Source: Anastrepha obliqua (taxonomy: Eukaryota; Arthropoda; Insecta; Diptera; Tephritidae). From it: a stretch of DNA of 64,000 nt. A program made the translations under genes and the position numbers. Position 1 is the first letter of the stretch. The number at the start of each line of letters is the position of its first letter. The notes under the pieces were generated by a model, which did no database searches, was not told where the DNA came from, and worked only from the letters and a program-made list of their open reading frames with translations. Shown in pieces: positions 22,454 through 32,849 of the stretch. Where the stretch lies: the NCBI RefSeq assembly GCF_027943255.1, contig NC_072892.1:122033792-122097791 (forward strand). The letters run 5' to 3'.

Positions 22454-25400
22454 ATGGCTAGAAAGTGGATGAGCATAGCAATAGAAAAACTCATCTTCCT
22501 ATTTTATTATTACACGCTATTTTATGGGATTTCAACATTTACTTATCGAAAGGCTGCAAAGCGTACAAACGAGCGCCGCGCATTCAATGTAATATCGAGT
22601 TCCAACTCTACACCGTTTACCATAATTCAGTGGAAATGGCTCACATGGGTCTGTGGCATTGCCCGAATATTTATTTCAATCGGTTACTTCTATGGCAGTC
22701 TTATGATGTGGTATACCACCGACCAATTTTACAACGTCATAACCTTATTGCAGTCAAGTCTCTCAGTTACCGGCTCCATTGTCCTGGGCATTGGTTTGCT
22801 GCGTTCGGGTGCACGTTTTGTTGATATGATGAATTTCTTTCTTCAGTTATTTCAGCGAACAAGCCGCCTAGCACCAAATTCTAGTATAATGGGTCAACAA
22901 CAATTTGTATTCCTTCTGATGATAAACATTTTTAATATCAATGAAGCAGCAGCCTTAACAGTGCTTATGGACTATACCGACTGGAGGGAGGTTGCTTTGG
23001 CTTCAGCAAAAATCTATATGGAATCTGGCCTATCTATTAGCCTGTATATAGTCATCTTCGGATATATGAGCATTGGCGCACTCTTCACATCCATGAACAG
23101 ATATATGCGTGAAGAGTTTCAACCGAGAGCCAAATGTCTGGACTATGTTTTAAGGCGAAAATTTAATTATCGCTCACAACATTATAGGCGCAAGCTCATT
23201 CGTATGACTAGAGAGCTAAATGAGTGTCTAAGCATTTACAATGACATTTATCGTGCAGCTGAAAGTTTTCATTATAATTTTCGCTTACATATATTCTTTG
23301 CTCTCTTATATGGCTTCAGTGCTCTTACTATAATAATGTACAGTGTCCTATATACGCAAGCTGTTACTGAAATATTCGAATTGCAAGGATGGGTATATTG
23401 CGTTAAGATATTCCTGGAAGAGCTAATAGTAATTTTATCTGCATACTCGGCGGTTCAGAGCGGCATTGCTGCCAACAAATTGAGTTTGGACAGCGTGTAT
23501 ATGGGTGGCAATAAGGAATGGAATCGAAGTGTAAGTACCAAACTAAAAATATGTAAGTGCACTAAAGGTTTAACCCTAAGTTAGCGTGAAATTTTAATAC
23601 GCAATTACCACTTTTGTTCACAATAGTAGACAAGTAGGTGATATAGTTAGATGCGGTACCAACTGGTGGTAGTATAGGAAGAGGAAGGCCTCCTCTGCGT
23701 TGGAAAGATCAGGTGAAGAAGGACTTGGTGCTTCTAATTGGCGCTGGTTAACATGAGCAAGAAGCGACTGGCGTGCTTTACTAAACTTAGCCAAAATTTG
23801 TCAATCAGGAAGAAGAAGAAGGTGAAATAGTTGAAGTTCCAGACTGACACCCCCAAGTAACACTTAAGAGCCATTTTAATACCATTATGAGACCTCCAAC
23901 GGACTGTTGATACAAGGGAGAAGGTTGATGGACTTTAGGTTGGAGCACTGCCTCAGGCTGTCAAAGAAAGGAGCAACCAGTGACCTTAATCGTCTAGCTG
24001 TCAAGCCCGAACATTTACAGAGAAAGTGCTCAACAATCTCCTTGTCTGAAAAGGCCCCACAGCTACTGCAATGGGAATCAATAGGACACCTAGCTTTTCT
24101 GCGTGTGCGCTGATCGTTCAAAGACCGTTACGAGTATGGAAATTGAATGGCGTTTATACCTCAGGATTTTCTGAGTCTTCTGTCTATTGCACTGGAACCA
24201 AAAGGTTTCCGGAATAGCACACGAGGATATGGAACTCCATCTGTTCTGCGCTTTTCTGGGGGAAAAGTTGTGCGATTCCCTTTTAATAACAGTCAGGAGG
24301 ATGCCGATGATCAGGCAGAAGATCTCTGAGACCAATTCAATCGACCTCTTCTTGACAAACTCATCAGCAATATTACAGCCCTGTATGTTCCTACGTCTTA
24401 TAATCCAGATCAGAGAAATGTTACCTGCATAGCCAAGAGATTTGATCTGCTCCTAACAGGAGTTGACCAATTCGGATCTGCCGCATGGCGTCGTAGGAGC
24501 CTTGATAGCAGCTTGACTATCGGAAAAATGTTAATACCTCCCTCGTTCCCGCATTCCCTAAGCATTTTGCATGCCTACAGAATCATAAAGACTTCTGCCT
24601 GAAAAGCAATAGCAGTATTCGGCAATTTAAAGGAGATAGATAAATTGGCTGATTTAGAGAAAGCTTCTATTCAGACTCCAGATTCCATTAGTGAAGACAA
24701 AGGTACCAGCCGCGATACAGATTTTCCCCTCGTTCGAATCCTACCTACTTGGAAATATTGTCCTAGTATGCCCCTTAAACTCCAGTTTGTGGATAAAGAG
24801 ATCTGTTCGAAGTTCAGAAAATGCGTAAAACATTAAAATTAGGCAAAAATGGTCTTGGCTAGGAAATAGCTAAGGACGCGAGCGGAAGGGCTCAAGGCTG
24901 ACTCAAAAGTATCTTAGAATGGTGTCAAAAAACGCATCAAATCTTCTTTTAAAAGATTCAAAATAGCTATCTGCTATCTATTAATAACTTTCTTCCAAAA
25001 ATATATGCAAAAAATGGATATTAGTACCAATAGCAAGCAAAAAGTAGAAAAGAGCGCCAATGAGTCATCTGAGATGCTCTAGGGAAATTTCAGTAAAAGT
25101 TGCTGCAAAATTGAATCTTAAATCTGCAAAGAGTAAGAAACAGCAAACAAATTATAATGTAAATTAATGGAAGGAACCTTTGTTATGGAAATTTGGTTCA
25201 TGGAATGGCTATAACAAGATACCGGAGCGCGCCCAAGTGAAAAAGCTGAGTTCTGCATGAAGGTGAGTTCGCAGTACATACTAAAGCGTTTATAGATTGT
25301 GGTAAGGCACGAATACTTGAGAAAATCGATTAACAATCGTAGCTGAACACTTGCTAGTGGTCTCCTCAGAAGTTCCAAACTTTATCACGGCCGAATCAAA

Positions 25401-26622
25401 ACGTTTTTCTCGGTTTGCTTTCAACAGATTATTCCTATGCAAAATGCATATGACCCGAACGATTGTAATGTACCATATTGGGTTGAGGGTGATGTGGCAT
25501 CTGAAATACATTCCTAACTATGCACCGTGAATTCTTTATTATTATTTTGCTTCCGAAATTAATTGCACGACCAAAATGCATTATTAAGAAGTGTCAGGAA
25601 AAATTTAGAATTTGTATAACTATGGTACAAGTTTTATTTTTTTAAAATGGTGATTATCACATATTGGCATAAATATTTTGAACCCTTTCAGACCCTGAAA
25701 TTTTTACCTATTCTTTTCTATGTAACTTAGGCAAGTGTGACCAATATACTCGTTTGTGTGTGCCCTGGTTGTTGTAACAGTTGACTTTTTATGTATTGGC
25801 CAGAAATTGTAGAACTTTCATAAATATATAAAGGGTTTTCCAATAACAGGTGTTAGGTGTTAAAGATGAGAGATGATTAACGATTTTTTATGGCCGGAAT
25901 TGGATGGTATTGATCTGGACAACGTTTATTTTCAACAAGACGGCGCTACGTGCCACACAAGCAACGAAACCATTGATCTTTAACTGGAAAAGTTTCCGAA
26001 TCCTGTTATCTCTCCAAGAGGTGATCACAATTCGCCACCGAGATCTTGTGATTTAACACCTTTTGACTTTATTTTCCTTTTTCTTTGGGGCTACGTGAAA
26101 GAGAAGGTCTACACCAACAGCCCAGGGTGGATTCAAAGATGGAATTCGTGAAGCTATTGGGGACATAGGGCAGCCACTTTGCAATTCGGTTATGGAAAAT
26201 TTCATGAAAAGGATATTGTCCTGTAAGCGTGGTCGTGGTGGTCATTTGCCTGATGTTATTTTCCACTATTAACGGCATACCTTCCTCTTTATAATGAAAT
26301 AAACATCCGATCATTTATATTAAAAAATATCATTTTTCTTTGAATATCAAAATAACACCTCTTAAAAAAAACCTTTACTTTAGACATGGGTCTGATAGGC
26401 TTAAAATTGCACACTATTTCTGTATACATATACTTATACTTATATATATTATACTTATACTTTTAGGTGGAAATATTCATCAATCGTATTAATTTGTACG
26501 AATTCAAGCCGAATATTTTTGGTTTATTTGACGTTTCAAGCGATATTTTGCTGATGTTCATCTCTGGTTCCGTAACATATTTAACCTACATCCTGCAAAA
26601 TACCATACTAAGCCAACAGTAA
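22454..26622 (+). CDS. insect gustatory receptor (two exons, join 22454-23530 and 26467-26622)
   Basis: This is a predicted seven-transmembrane gustatory receptor, the insect chemoreceptor family of ligand-gated channels in taste-neuron membranes. The spliced product is 410 residues, within the family range. Hydrophobic segments lie at about residues 8-26, 62-86, 95-116, 150-172, 192-212, 278-300, 312-334 and 382-405, so one of these is probably not a true transmembrane helix. Exon 1 ends at a GTAAGT donor (23531). Exon 2 follows a TTTTAG acceptor (26461-26466). The intron is phase 0, as expected before the last exon of Gr genes. Residues 396-404 (TYLTYILQN) match the TYhhhhhQF signature with Phe replaced by Asn. 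The Met at 22454 is the first in frame and gives a normal short cytoplasmic N-terminus. No frameshift or internal stop is present. Subfamily and ligand cannot be decided. Confidence 0.88.
23640..23830 (+). mobile_element. LINE 3' tail fragment inside the Gr intron
   Basis: The + strand encodes GRGRPPLRWKDQVKKDL and then NWRWLT..ARSDWRALLNLAK. This is the conserved C-terminal tail of a common insect non-LTR ORF2 type (GRGRP..RW.D.V..DL...W..LA.DR..WR.L). The same tail appears on the minus strand at 58495-58800. It ends in an AAGAAGAAGAA-like run. Confidence 0.7.
23885..24840 (-). mobile_element. jockey-type LINE, RNase H and C-terminal fragment in the Gr intron
   Basis: The minus strand carries CPIDSHCSSCGAFSDKEIVEHFLCKCSG, the Cys/His tail of jockey-clade ORF2 (C..C......EH.LC.C). 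Further up, around 24480-24610, is a decayed RNase H segment (FQAEVFMILQACKML-like, then GGINIF). The frame is broken between the two. The LINE lies antisense to the receptor. Confidence 0.7.
25831..26375 (+). mobile_element. mariner deletion derivative, copy A (in the Gr intron)
   Basis: The ends are AAGGGTTTTCCAATAACAGG on the left and its imperfect inverse ending AAAACCTT on the right, with TA on both sides. Only the 3' part of the transposase remains, frameshifted: WPELDGIDLDNVYFQQDGAT with the second catalytic Asp, then NSPPRSCDLTPFDF, then a GRGGHLPDVIFHY tail. The 5' half has been removed by a deletion just after the TIR. Copy B at 43253-43812 has the same structure. Confidence 0.8.
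26467..26622 (+). CDS. terminal exon of the gustatory receptor
   Basis: The exon encodes the final 51 residues, from VEIFINRINLYEFKPNIFG to the last transmembrane helix and the signature TYLTYILQN, ending ILSQQ and TAA at 26620-26622. It joins exon 1 in phase 0 (codons ...NRS then VEI...). The exon is too short to appear as a long open frame. Without it the receptor would run into the intron and lose its last helix. No AATAAA lies within about 100 bp downstream, so the polyadenylation site is not defined. Confidence 0.88.
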   Translation: MEIFINRINLYEFKPNIFGLFDVSSDILLMFISGSVTYLTYILQNTILSQQ

Positions 26623-28008
26623 ATTTGGTCCGAAATAATACAGCGATACGGACAATAAGTACTGACTAAGGGAGCCATTTGTGGTACCGTTGCGGTTGCA
26701 TGCAACATTCTATGCACGAAGTTAAAAGGGGACCCCGTCTCACATGTCTACCTACGAGTATGAACACAAATATCCGCTATACATTGAAATGCATATAAAT
26801 ATCGATGTGATTTCAACCCTATTCTTGAGTATTATTATCATCCGACAATGGCGTCAACCCGCAAGCTATTCAACTACGAGCCGAACATGTCCACCTGTCT
26901 CACGGAATGATATGTTGTGTGACTTACTTGCATGCGCGTAATGCCTAAAAATACATACATTTTTGTATGTATGTGTGTATATATGGAAATATAATAATGT
27001 ACATATGTATGAATAAACTTATAAACGAGCAGGGTTGGCATTTCAATTACAAATATATGCACTTTTAAAAAACAACAACTATTTTTCGCTTTTGCAATCC
27101 TGCACGCAGAAATGGTGCGCCATGGAGTAGCTGAGTTTGCCGTACGCGTCCGTGTCATGTCCGAAAATGCGGTTAAGCGGGCAACATATTCGTTCAACCT
27201 GCGTTCGAACCGTGACGCCGGATTTTCTCCAGCCGGCTGGCTGACTGGCTGGCTAACTGGCTGTCTGTGAAAATCCGATGGGAAACAGTTGTGGCACGTT
27301 GCACAATTTCATGCAACATATTACAGTTGTCATGCTGTTTACCACAAATTGTACGTTAAGCTCGGTATATCTGTGACCACCGTCTTTGCTTTAAAATTAC
27401 TTAAAAAGTAAACATATGTACGTGTGTATGTATACGTGAGTTGGTGTCTATGTTTGTAAGTACCCTGCAGGGAAAAATAATAGTAGTTCACAACTATTAC
27501 TCCGGCCAAAATCGCGTAAGCGGTTATCGCTCCAATTAAGAAGAATACTACCAGTTCACTTTTCAGCTCAACCAGTTGCTGTTAGCAAGTAATATTTATA
27601 AAAGGGCAGACCTTACGAAATGCCAATTGCCCGATCATGTATCAGCAAAATACTGGTTGAAAAAGTAGTTCGTAGTAGAGTACTACTAGTAATTTCACTA
27701 CTGGTATTATTTTAGCCAATGACGCACGAGAATGATTTCTTCTATTGATCACCAGTGTCTGAACTAGAACGTTTCTCTACCAGGTTGGCTTTTCCCTGCT
27801 GGTTATTTTTGCCCATATATATAAGTGTTTGTATGCCACCAATACTGCAACGCGGATATAGCGTATGTAGTGTAGTGGCAATCGCGTGCGACCAACAACC
27901 GTTCATTCCCATAATTACTAAATTTGGTCAAAGTTTTCATTATTTGTTATAGCAAGAAAAAATGGACATGCACTTACGACACAACTATTGAATAAATGTA
28001 CACACTTA
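26623..28008. other. noncoding downstream of the gustatory receptor
   Basis: No gene was recognised. The stretch contains a GGCTGGCT/AACTGGCTG cluster at about 27225-27265 and short TATG/CATA runs at about 26950-27010 and 27410-27460. Confidence 0.4.
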
Positions 28009-28558
28009 CAGGGTGCTTTATTATCAACTACAAAGATTTCAAGGTTACATTCTGTATCGAAGGAGACCTAAAACTTTGGGTCCAACTCGAACACCCTAGC
28101 AATGACAGCCATTTTTATTTATATCTTGCCTCACTAAGAAGGTGTGTCTATATCTTTTGATGTAGAAGCCAGTAAAGTAAGCTGATAGGTAACGTTCAAA
28201 TCTGTTTTTTTATATATTTTATATTTTTATATTTTTTTATTATGCACTTAAAAGGAACGAATAAAACAAAAGAGAAATAATGCTACTTCGATTTAGAACT
28301 GGAAATGATAAGAAAAGAAAAAATCGCTTGTATAAAATTGCTCAATTCTCTTCAGATTACAACGAATCATCTATCAATTGCACAATTTCCGGAAATATAA
28401 AAATAATTATAAATCAACGATTCAATATATGAGAAAGAAATATGAATTTAATCAACGAAAACTCGATCGTGTAAAGAGAAACAACGCTGCAACATGTAAG
28501 GTATTACACAGATGAATTCTTTATAAAACCAAGTGTACTTTTAGATGCGGCACTTGTA

Positions 28559-29266
28559 TTGGGCATTCAAATTGCCAATATTATAAATCAATCGTTAGAA
28601 AATGGAATTTTTCCAGATGTTTTAAAAAAATCAACGCTCATTCCAATTCAAAAGGTACAAAATTCCATTCTCATTGGTGATTATCGACCAATTAACACTC
28701 TTTCTTGTTGTGAACGACTCATTGAATTATTAGCCTACAATCAATTTTCGAAATATATCGATGAAAATCAATTTTTAAGTGAAAATCAATAGGGTTTTTA
28801 AGACAAAAACTCATGTGAATCTGCCATTAATGAAGTGCTATATGAATGGAAAATGGCACAAAATGAATCAAAAATTGTTGTTGCTGTTTTTCTAGATTTT
28901 AAGAGAGCATTTGAATCTATAGATATACATATTTTAATATGTAAAAAGAAATTGTATGGAGTTAGAGGAAATTCACTAAATTGGTTTAAAGATTATTATC
29001 GTAAGCAAGTAACAAGAATTAATGAATCTATTTCAAATGAACAATTTAATAACCTAAGGGTACCTCAGGGCTCTATTTTTGGACCTTTGCTTTTTATTCT
29101 TTATATTAAAGATTTGTCAAGTTGCTTAAAATATTGTCAAGCTAGACTATTTGCAGATGATACTCTAGTCTATATCATTGCCAATTCGACTGATGAAGCG
29201 TCACAAAAATTAAATGAAGATTTAAGTACACTTTATATTATATTAATTCACCTATCAGGCAAGTAA
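28559..29266 (+). pseudogene. LINE reverse transcriptase, N-terminal and palm portion
   Basis: This is the fingers and palm of a LINE RT, in one frame interrupted by a stop at 28789-28791. It includes the first catalytic Asp block (FLDFKRAFESID), VPQGSIFGPLLF and the FADD box with both Asp residues. Codon use is extremely AT-biased. The read runs into an antisense host-gene fragment at about 29240, which replaces the expected W-L..NKLKLN segment and ends the frame at 29264-29266. Confidence 0.8.
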
Positions 29267-29432
29267 TCTCGTACAGCTCAGATGGTGAGCATGTAATAAG
29301 CTCTACATGCGATGTGGTCGATGTGTTGGGCTCTGCATTGCCGGTAAGCAAGTAAGGCAGTGTAGATGGAATATCGTTCTTCAGCAACGAAATGGCCACG
29401 TCAGGGCAGTTGCCGCCCATCATATATAATGT
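29240..29432 (-). pseudogene. ctrip: captured fragment of the TRIP12/ctrip E3 ubiquitin ligase gene
   Basis: The minus strand is open over the whole insert, about 64 codons. It reads TLYMMGGNCPDVAISLLKND, IPSTLPYLLTG, a short polar linker, and VELITCSPSELYEITCLIGE-L. This order matches the armadillo-like region of TRIP12, the HECT-type nuclear ubiquitin ligase called ctrip in Drosophila. TRIP12 has the same landmarks NCP..A..L...I..TL..LL.G and SP.ELYE.T.LI.EL. The identification rests on recalled family sequence, not a search. The fragment is much GC-richer than the surrounding LINE and lies antisense to it. LINE similarity stops at DLSTLY on one side and resumes at QNELKL on the other. No neighbouring ctrip sequence is present, so this is a gene piece, not the gene. 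Confidence 0.75.
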
Positions 29433-29534
29433 CAAAATGAACTTAAACTACACAAATGTAAGCAAAACAAATGGCAATATCAAACAAAAACATTAATAGA
29501 AATAATATAAATATTTTTATCGAAGGATCTAGGC

Positions 29535-29900
29535 TTGTTGATTGAATCAGATATAAAATATCTAGGTGTAACTATTGACGACAAACTAAATTTTGATAAA
29601 AACACAAACCATATATGTAAGAAAGTTGGACATAAAGTTAATGTCTTAAATAGACATAGAAATGAATTAAATACAATCCAAAAATTGTCACTTTATATGT
29701 CAATAACTGAACCGCATTTAACATATTGTGCGTCAATTTTATTTATATCAAATTCAACAGATTTAAATAGACTTCAAATTATTCAAAACAAATGCTTAAG
29801 ACAAATATTAAGGGTTGATAATTTTACGGAAAGCCGAACAATGTTAAACGAATTAAAACTTAAAAATGTTGTGCAATTAATTACTTTTAGAACAAATTAA
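29535..29900 (+). pseudogene. LINE reverse transcriptase, C-terminal portion
   Basis: This is the thumb region of the same LINE ORF2, downstream of the captured fragment. It includes ESDIKYLGVTIDDKLNFDK, then NRHRNELNTIQKLSLYMSI, TEPHLTYCASILFI, LQIIQNKCLRQIL. The 121-codon frame ends at 29898-29900. Recognisable LINE sequence continues in another frame to about 30170. Confidence 0.75.
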
Positions 29901-30639
29901 TTAAATTAATTACTTTAGAACAAAAATTCTCAAGCTCCTAAATATTTGACTGATAAAATTAAATATAAACATGAAAATAAAAATATGAGATTAAGAAATT
30001 CGAATGAAATATGTCCTTTCAAATCAAAAAAACAATATAGCCAAAATTCATTATTCTATTGTACATAAGGTGTTAAGTTATTTAATTCACTACCACAAAA
30101 TATTAAAAATCAAGAAACTTTGACAAAATTCAAACATCATTTACATAATTGTATCCTAGAAAACTTTTAATGCTATATATATGGAAATTTCTAAATAAAT
30201 AAATTAACTATTACTATAAAAAAATTGTTCCTTACTACGCTGTTTATTGAAAAAACTAATGCGTAAACTACTACTAACTTCAACTATTTTGACATTTATC
30301 AAAAGCCGGTTGTCTAACCTTAAGAACGCCATCAAATTTTAAACATTTTTTTAACTATTTTAGGAGCTCCACGCATAAGACTTCTATATGACAGAAATTG
30401 GATTTTGTAGACACACCGTCGTAATGAGGTAGGAAACAAATAAAAATGGTTGCCATTTCTAGAGTGTTCGAGTTTGACCGCAACTTTTAGATATATTTCT
30501 ATACAGAATGTAACTTAGAAGTCTTTGTAGTCAATAACAAAACACTCTGCATTTTTGTCTCTCCTTTCCTTTTCTAAGTTTAATCCTAACTGAACTATAT
30601 ACATAAGTACATATATTTGTATATGAAATTGTCCCGTAC

Positions 30640-30882
30640 GTCCTGTGTGGGTGTTTGGCCGAGGTCATCCTCCTATTTGTGGTATGCATCCTGATGTTGT
30701 TCCACAAATAGAGGGACCTACAGTTTTAAGCCTACTCCGAACGGCAGATATTTTTTTTATGAGGAGCTTTTTCATGGCAGAAATACACTCGCAGCTTCAT
30801 CATTGTCTGATGAGAAGCGATTGCTATTAGAAAAAACCTTTTCTATCATTTCACACGCACAAGCCCATTCAGCTTCCGTGAA
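30640..30882 (-). mobile_element. tRNA-derived SINE copy C
   Basis: Read on the minus strand this follows the SINE from a decayed A-box region (GAAGCTGAATGGGCTTG near 30860-30882) through TTCTAATAGCAATCGC, TGCCATGAAAAAGCTCCTCA, GTAGGTCCCTCTATTTGTGG and GGAGGATGACCTCGGCC. The B-box half is largely deleted. No target duplication was recognised. Confidence 0.7.
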
Positions 30883-31445
30883 CGCACTGAAATATGCGCA
30901 CATTTACGATTACATTCCTGTTTTTATATTAATAGGAGTACATTTATATTTTTGTACTTTTTAGATTCAGTTATATGTGTGTATGTTATATAAATATAAA
31001 TATAGAATAGTATAATATATTTTATTACATTGATGCGCTCTTTGAATTGTAGCACTATCTGGCAAAAAAGCTCAGGATCAGAACCGCTCAAGATCAACTA
31101 TGAGGGCAAATTCCAAGTCGTTCCGCATTGGACATTTTATATTTCCATATGAATTACATAAAAAGAAATCAGCCTACCCATTCATATTCCATATCATTTG
31201 GAAACATATAAGTGACCTTAGGCAGGGGGGTGTCGAATTTTTAGTGAGCAATATTTTTGACGTGTAATACAACATTGAATTTAGGTGTAAAGGCTCACGT
31301 TTATGCACCCTATCGTAGAATCAGGTGTCGAGATAGTAAGTCTTGTGAATAATTTTCATTTCAATTACAAATTCTTTCTCAATTCGAGTTTAGGGGAGGA
31401 ATAAATTTACCAATTTGCGTAAGTTACTTGAAAAGTGAGTGTATA

Positions 31446-31655
31446 CAAACATGGTGGCGCAAAATTAATCGCTCCCTCAGAAGATTTATTATTTTTGCAA
31501 ATGACTTCGTACATCAACCATATTTGACACTTGTGAAACAGACAGATGCAGTATACAAACAGACAATCAGTGTAGCGCATAAGAGTCAAAATAAAGATTT
31601 GTATCACTCAAAATAATTTTTTTTGTTTTAGGAGGATTGAGGATTAATTTTTTTT
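31446..31655 (+). mobile_element. GGTGGCGC MITE copy 3
   Basis: It starts CAAACATGGTGGCGCAAAA, matching the family terminus with a small change. It contains the family motif GCAGTATACAAACAGACAA and an AT-rich right portion (CACTCAAAATAATTTTTTT). The right terminus is incomplete, so the end coordinate is approximate. Confidence 0.65.
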
Positions 31656-32849
31656 TTAATTGAATTTGTTTTATGCCATTTCATTTATTAATTAAACCGG
31701 ATTTACGCTGCCTTGGATAAATTAGTTTTTATCTACAAGTAGTAATAATAATACTTACAATACAAATAATATTTTAATTAATTTTGATTAGAAAATCACA
31801 AGAAAAACTTAAGACTCGTTGCCAGGTAGGCAGGTGTTAAAAATCGATTAAACATTATATTTTGTATTAAAGAATTTGTCAATATTTTTTAATAATATTA
31901 ATTAATTGTCTTAGAATGCAAAAAAGGGATTCTATCTCCAACAGAACATTATCATCATCATCATTAGAGCAGGTGGTATGAATTTATGAAAATTACTCAC
32001 TAAACCAAAAAACGCGAAATATCAAAATTTTGAATCCTCTATTTATAAAAAAAAAATTAATTGTTACTTCTTTCTTCGATACAGAAGCGTAAACCAATTT
32101 CAGTCAAATCAGATGGTGAATTTTTGTCCAAATCTGTCCGATTTGTTTAAGTGTGTACCTACATATTGTACAAGTGGACAAATATTTATTCAAGGGTGTA
32201 TATTTAGTTTCATTTACTAGGATACAACATTATATGTATGTATGCCATACCGATCGGGCCTAACCAAATATGTCACAGTGTAGTCGTATCAAACGCCATT
32301 AACATCATTTAATAAAACGTACCAAAAGCCCTTAACTATAACAGAAAAAGAGGCAAGAAAAAGAGGCCTCAAAGATGGACTGGGCATTCATATGTACATA
32401 TATTCAAGGCAAGTCCACTAACACCAGACCAACAACAAAGGCAGCCCTCGCTTTACAAGTTAACTATTGAACTTAGCAGTATATATTTAATATCCATATA
32501 TGGCAATAGTGAATTAAAAAAATGAAAACAAGAAAATATACAGCTGCGATTTATTAATATTTTTATTTTATTATGCTATTTTGAATCAGGGTTTTGAGCA
32601 CATGCATAATTGCATGTTTTATCTGGAAGGCGAGGTATCCATGTTTATAACTCTCAATAGTCTCTTTATCAGCGTTCGCAATTGCTTCTCTTTGTGTGAA
32701 TGTAATTCTTTACATTATTATTAGTTCCCATGGAAGATGCCACCAGCAATGTGTGCTAATCGATTCTTACATAACCTAAACGTCATAAACCAAGCTTAGA
32801 CATATGGTAAAGAAACTGCTTCGACATATTAGTGATTTTGTTTTGGTGT
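31656..32849. other. AT-rich noncoding, nothing recognised
   Basis: No domain, TIR pair or splice structure was seen. An ATC triplet run lies near 31950. Confidence 0.4.

Larger units (their letters stand above)
23531..26466 (+). other. 2936 bp intron of the gustatory receptor
   Basis: The intron is bounded by GTAAGT and a TTTTAG acceptor after a TA/CT-rich stretch. It contains three unrelated transposon pieces: a LINE 3' tail (about 23640-23830, +), a jockey-type RNase H region (about 23885-24840, -) and a mariner deletion derivative (25831-26375). The part at about 24880-25830 is unassigned. Confidence 0.8.
28480..30190 (+). mobile_element. AT-rich non-LTR retrotransposon (CR1/L2-like RT), interrupted
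   Basis: The RT domain runs in order: NGIFPDVLKKSTLIPIQKV, GDYRPINTLSCCERLIE, VFLDFKRAFESID, YGVRGNSLNWFKDYY, VPQGSIFGPLLFILYI, ARLFADDTLVYI (the FADD polymerase box at about 29145-29165). After an interruption it continues ESDIKYLGVTIDDKLNF and SLYMSITEPHLTYCASILF. One stop (28789) falls after FLSENQ and another break lies near 29900. The region from 29240 to 29432 is foreign. The 3' end contains AATAAATAAAT near 30195. The endonuclease domain and ORF1 are missing. Confidence 0.8.
28009..30549. mobile_element. long-TIR DNA element carrying a nested LINE
   Basis: The left end CAGGGTGCTTTATTATCAAC and the right end (reverse complement) CAGAGTGTTTTGTTATTGAC begin a pair of arms of about 180 bp. 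The arms stay alignable through CTACAAAGA, TTACATTCTGTAT, CTCGAACAC and CCATTTTTATTT to TGTGTCTA. The arms differ at many sites, so the element is old. Between them lies an AT-rich LINE (about 28480-30190) that must have inserted later. No clear target duplication is seen. No transposase is visible, so the superfamily is unknown. The CAG(A/G)G termini would fit hAT-like ends, but this is weak. Confidence 0.7.

Noticed and set aside
23531..23584. Extension of the receptor frame past the donor site to a stop at 23584
   Set aside because: A GTAAGT donor at 23531 and a phase-matched exon at 26467 restoring the family C-terminus make the read-through tail (VSTKLKICKCTKGLTLS) intronic.
31050..31150. 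Possible exon reading SGSEPLKINYEGKFQVVPHW
   Set aside because: Only about 33 open codons, no family recognised and no convincing splice sites; too little to call.
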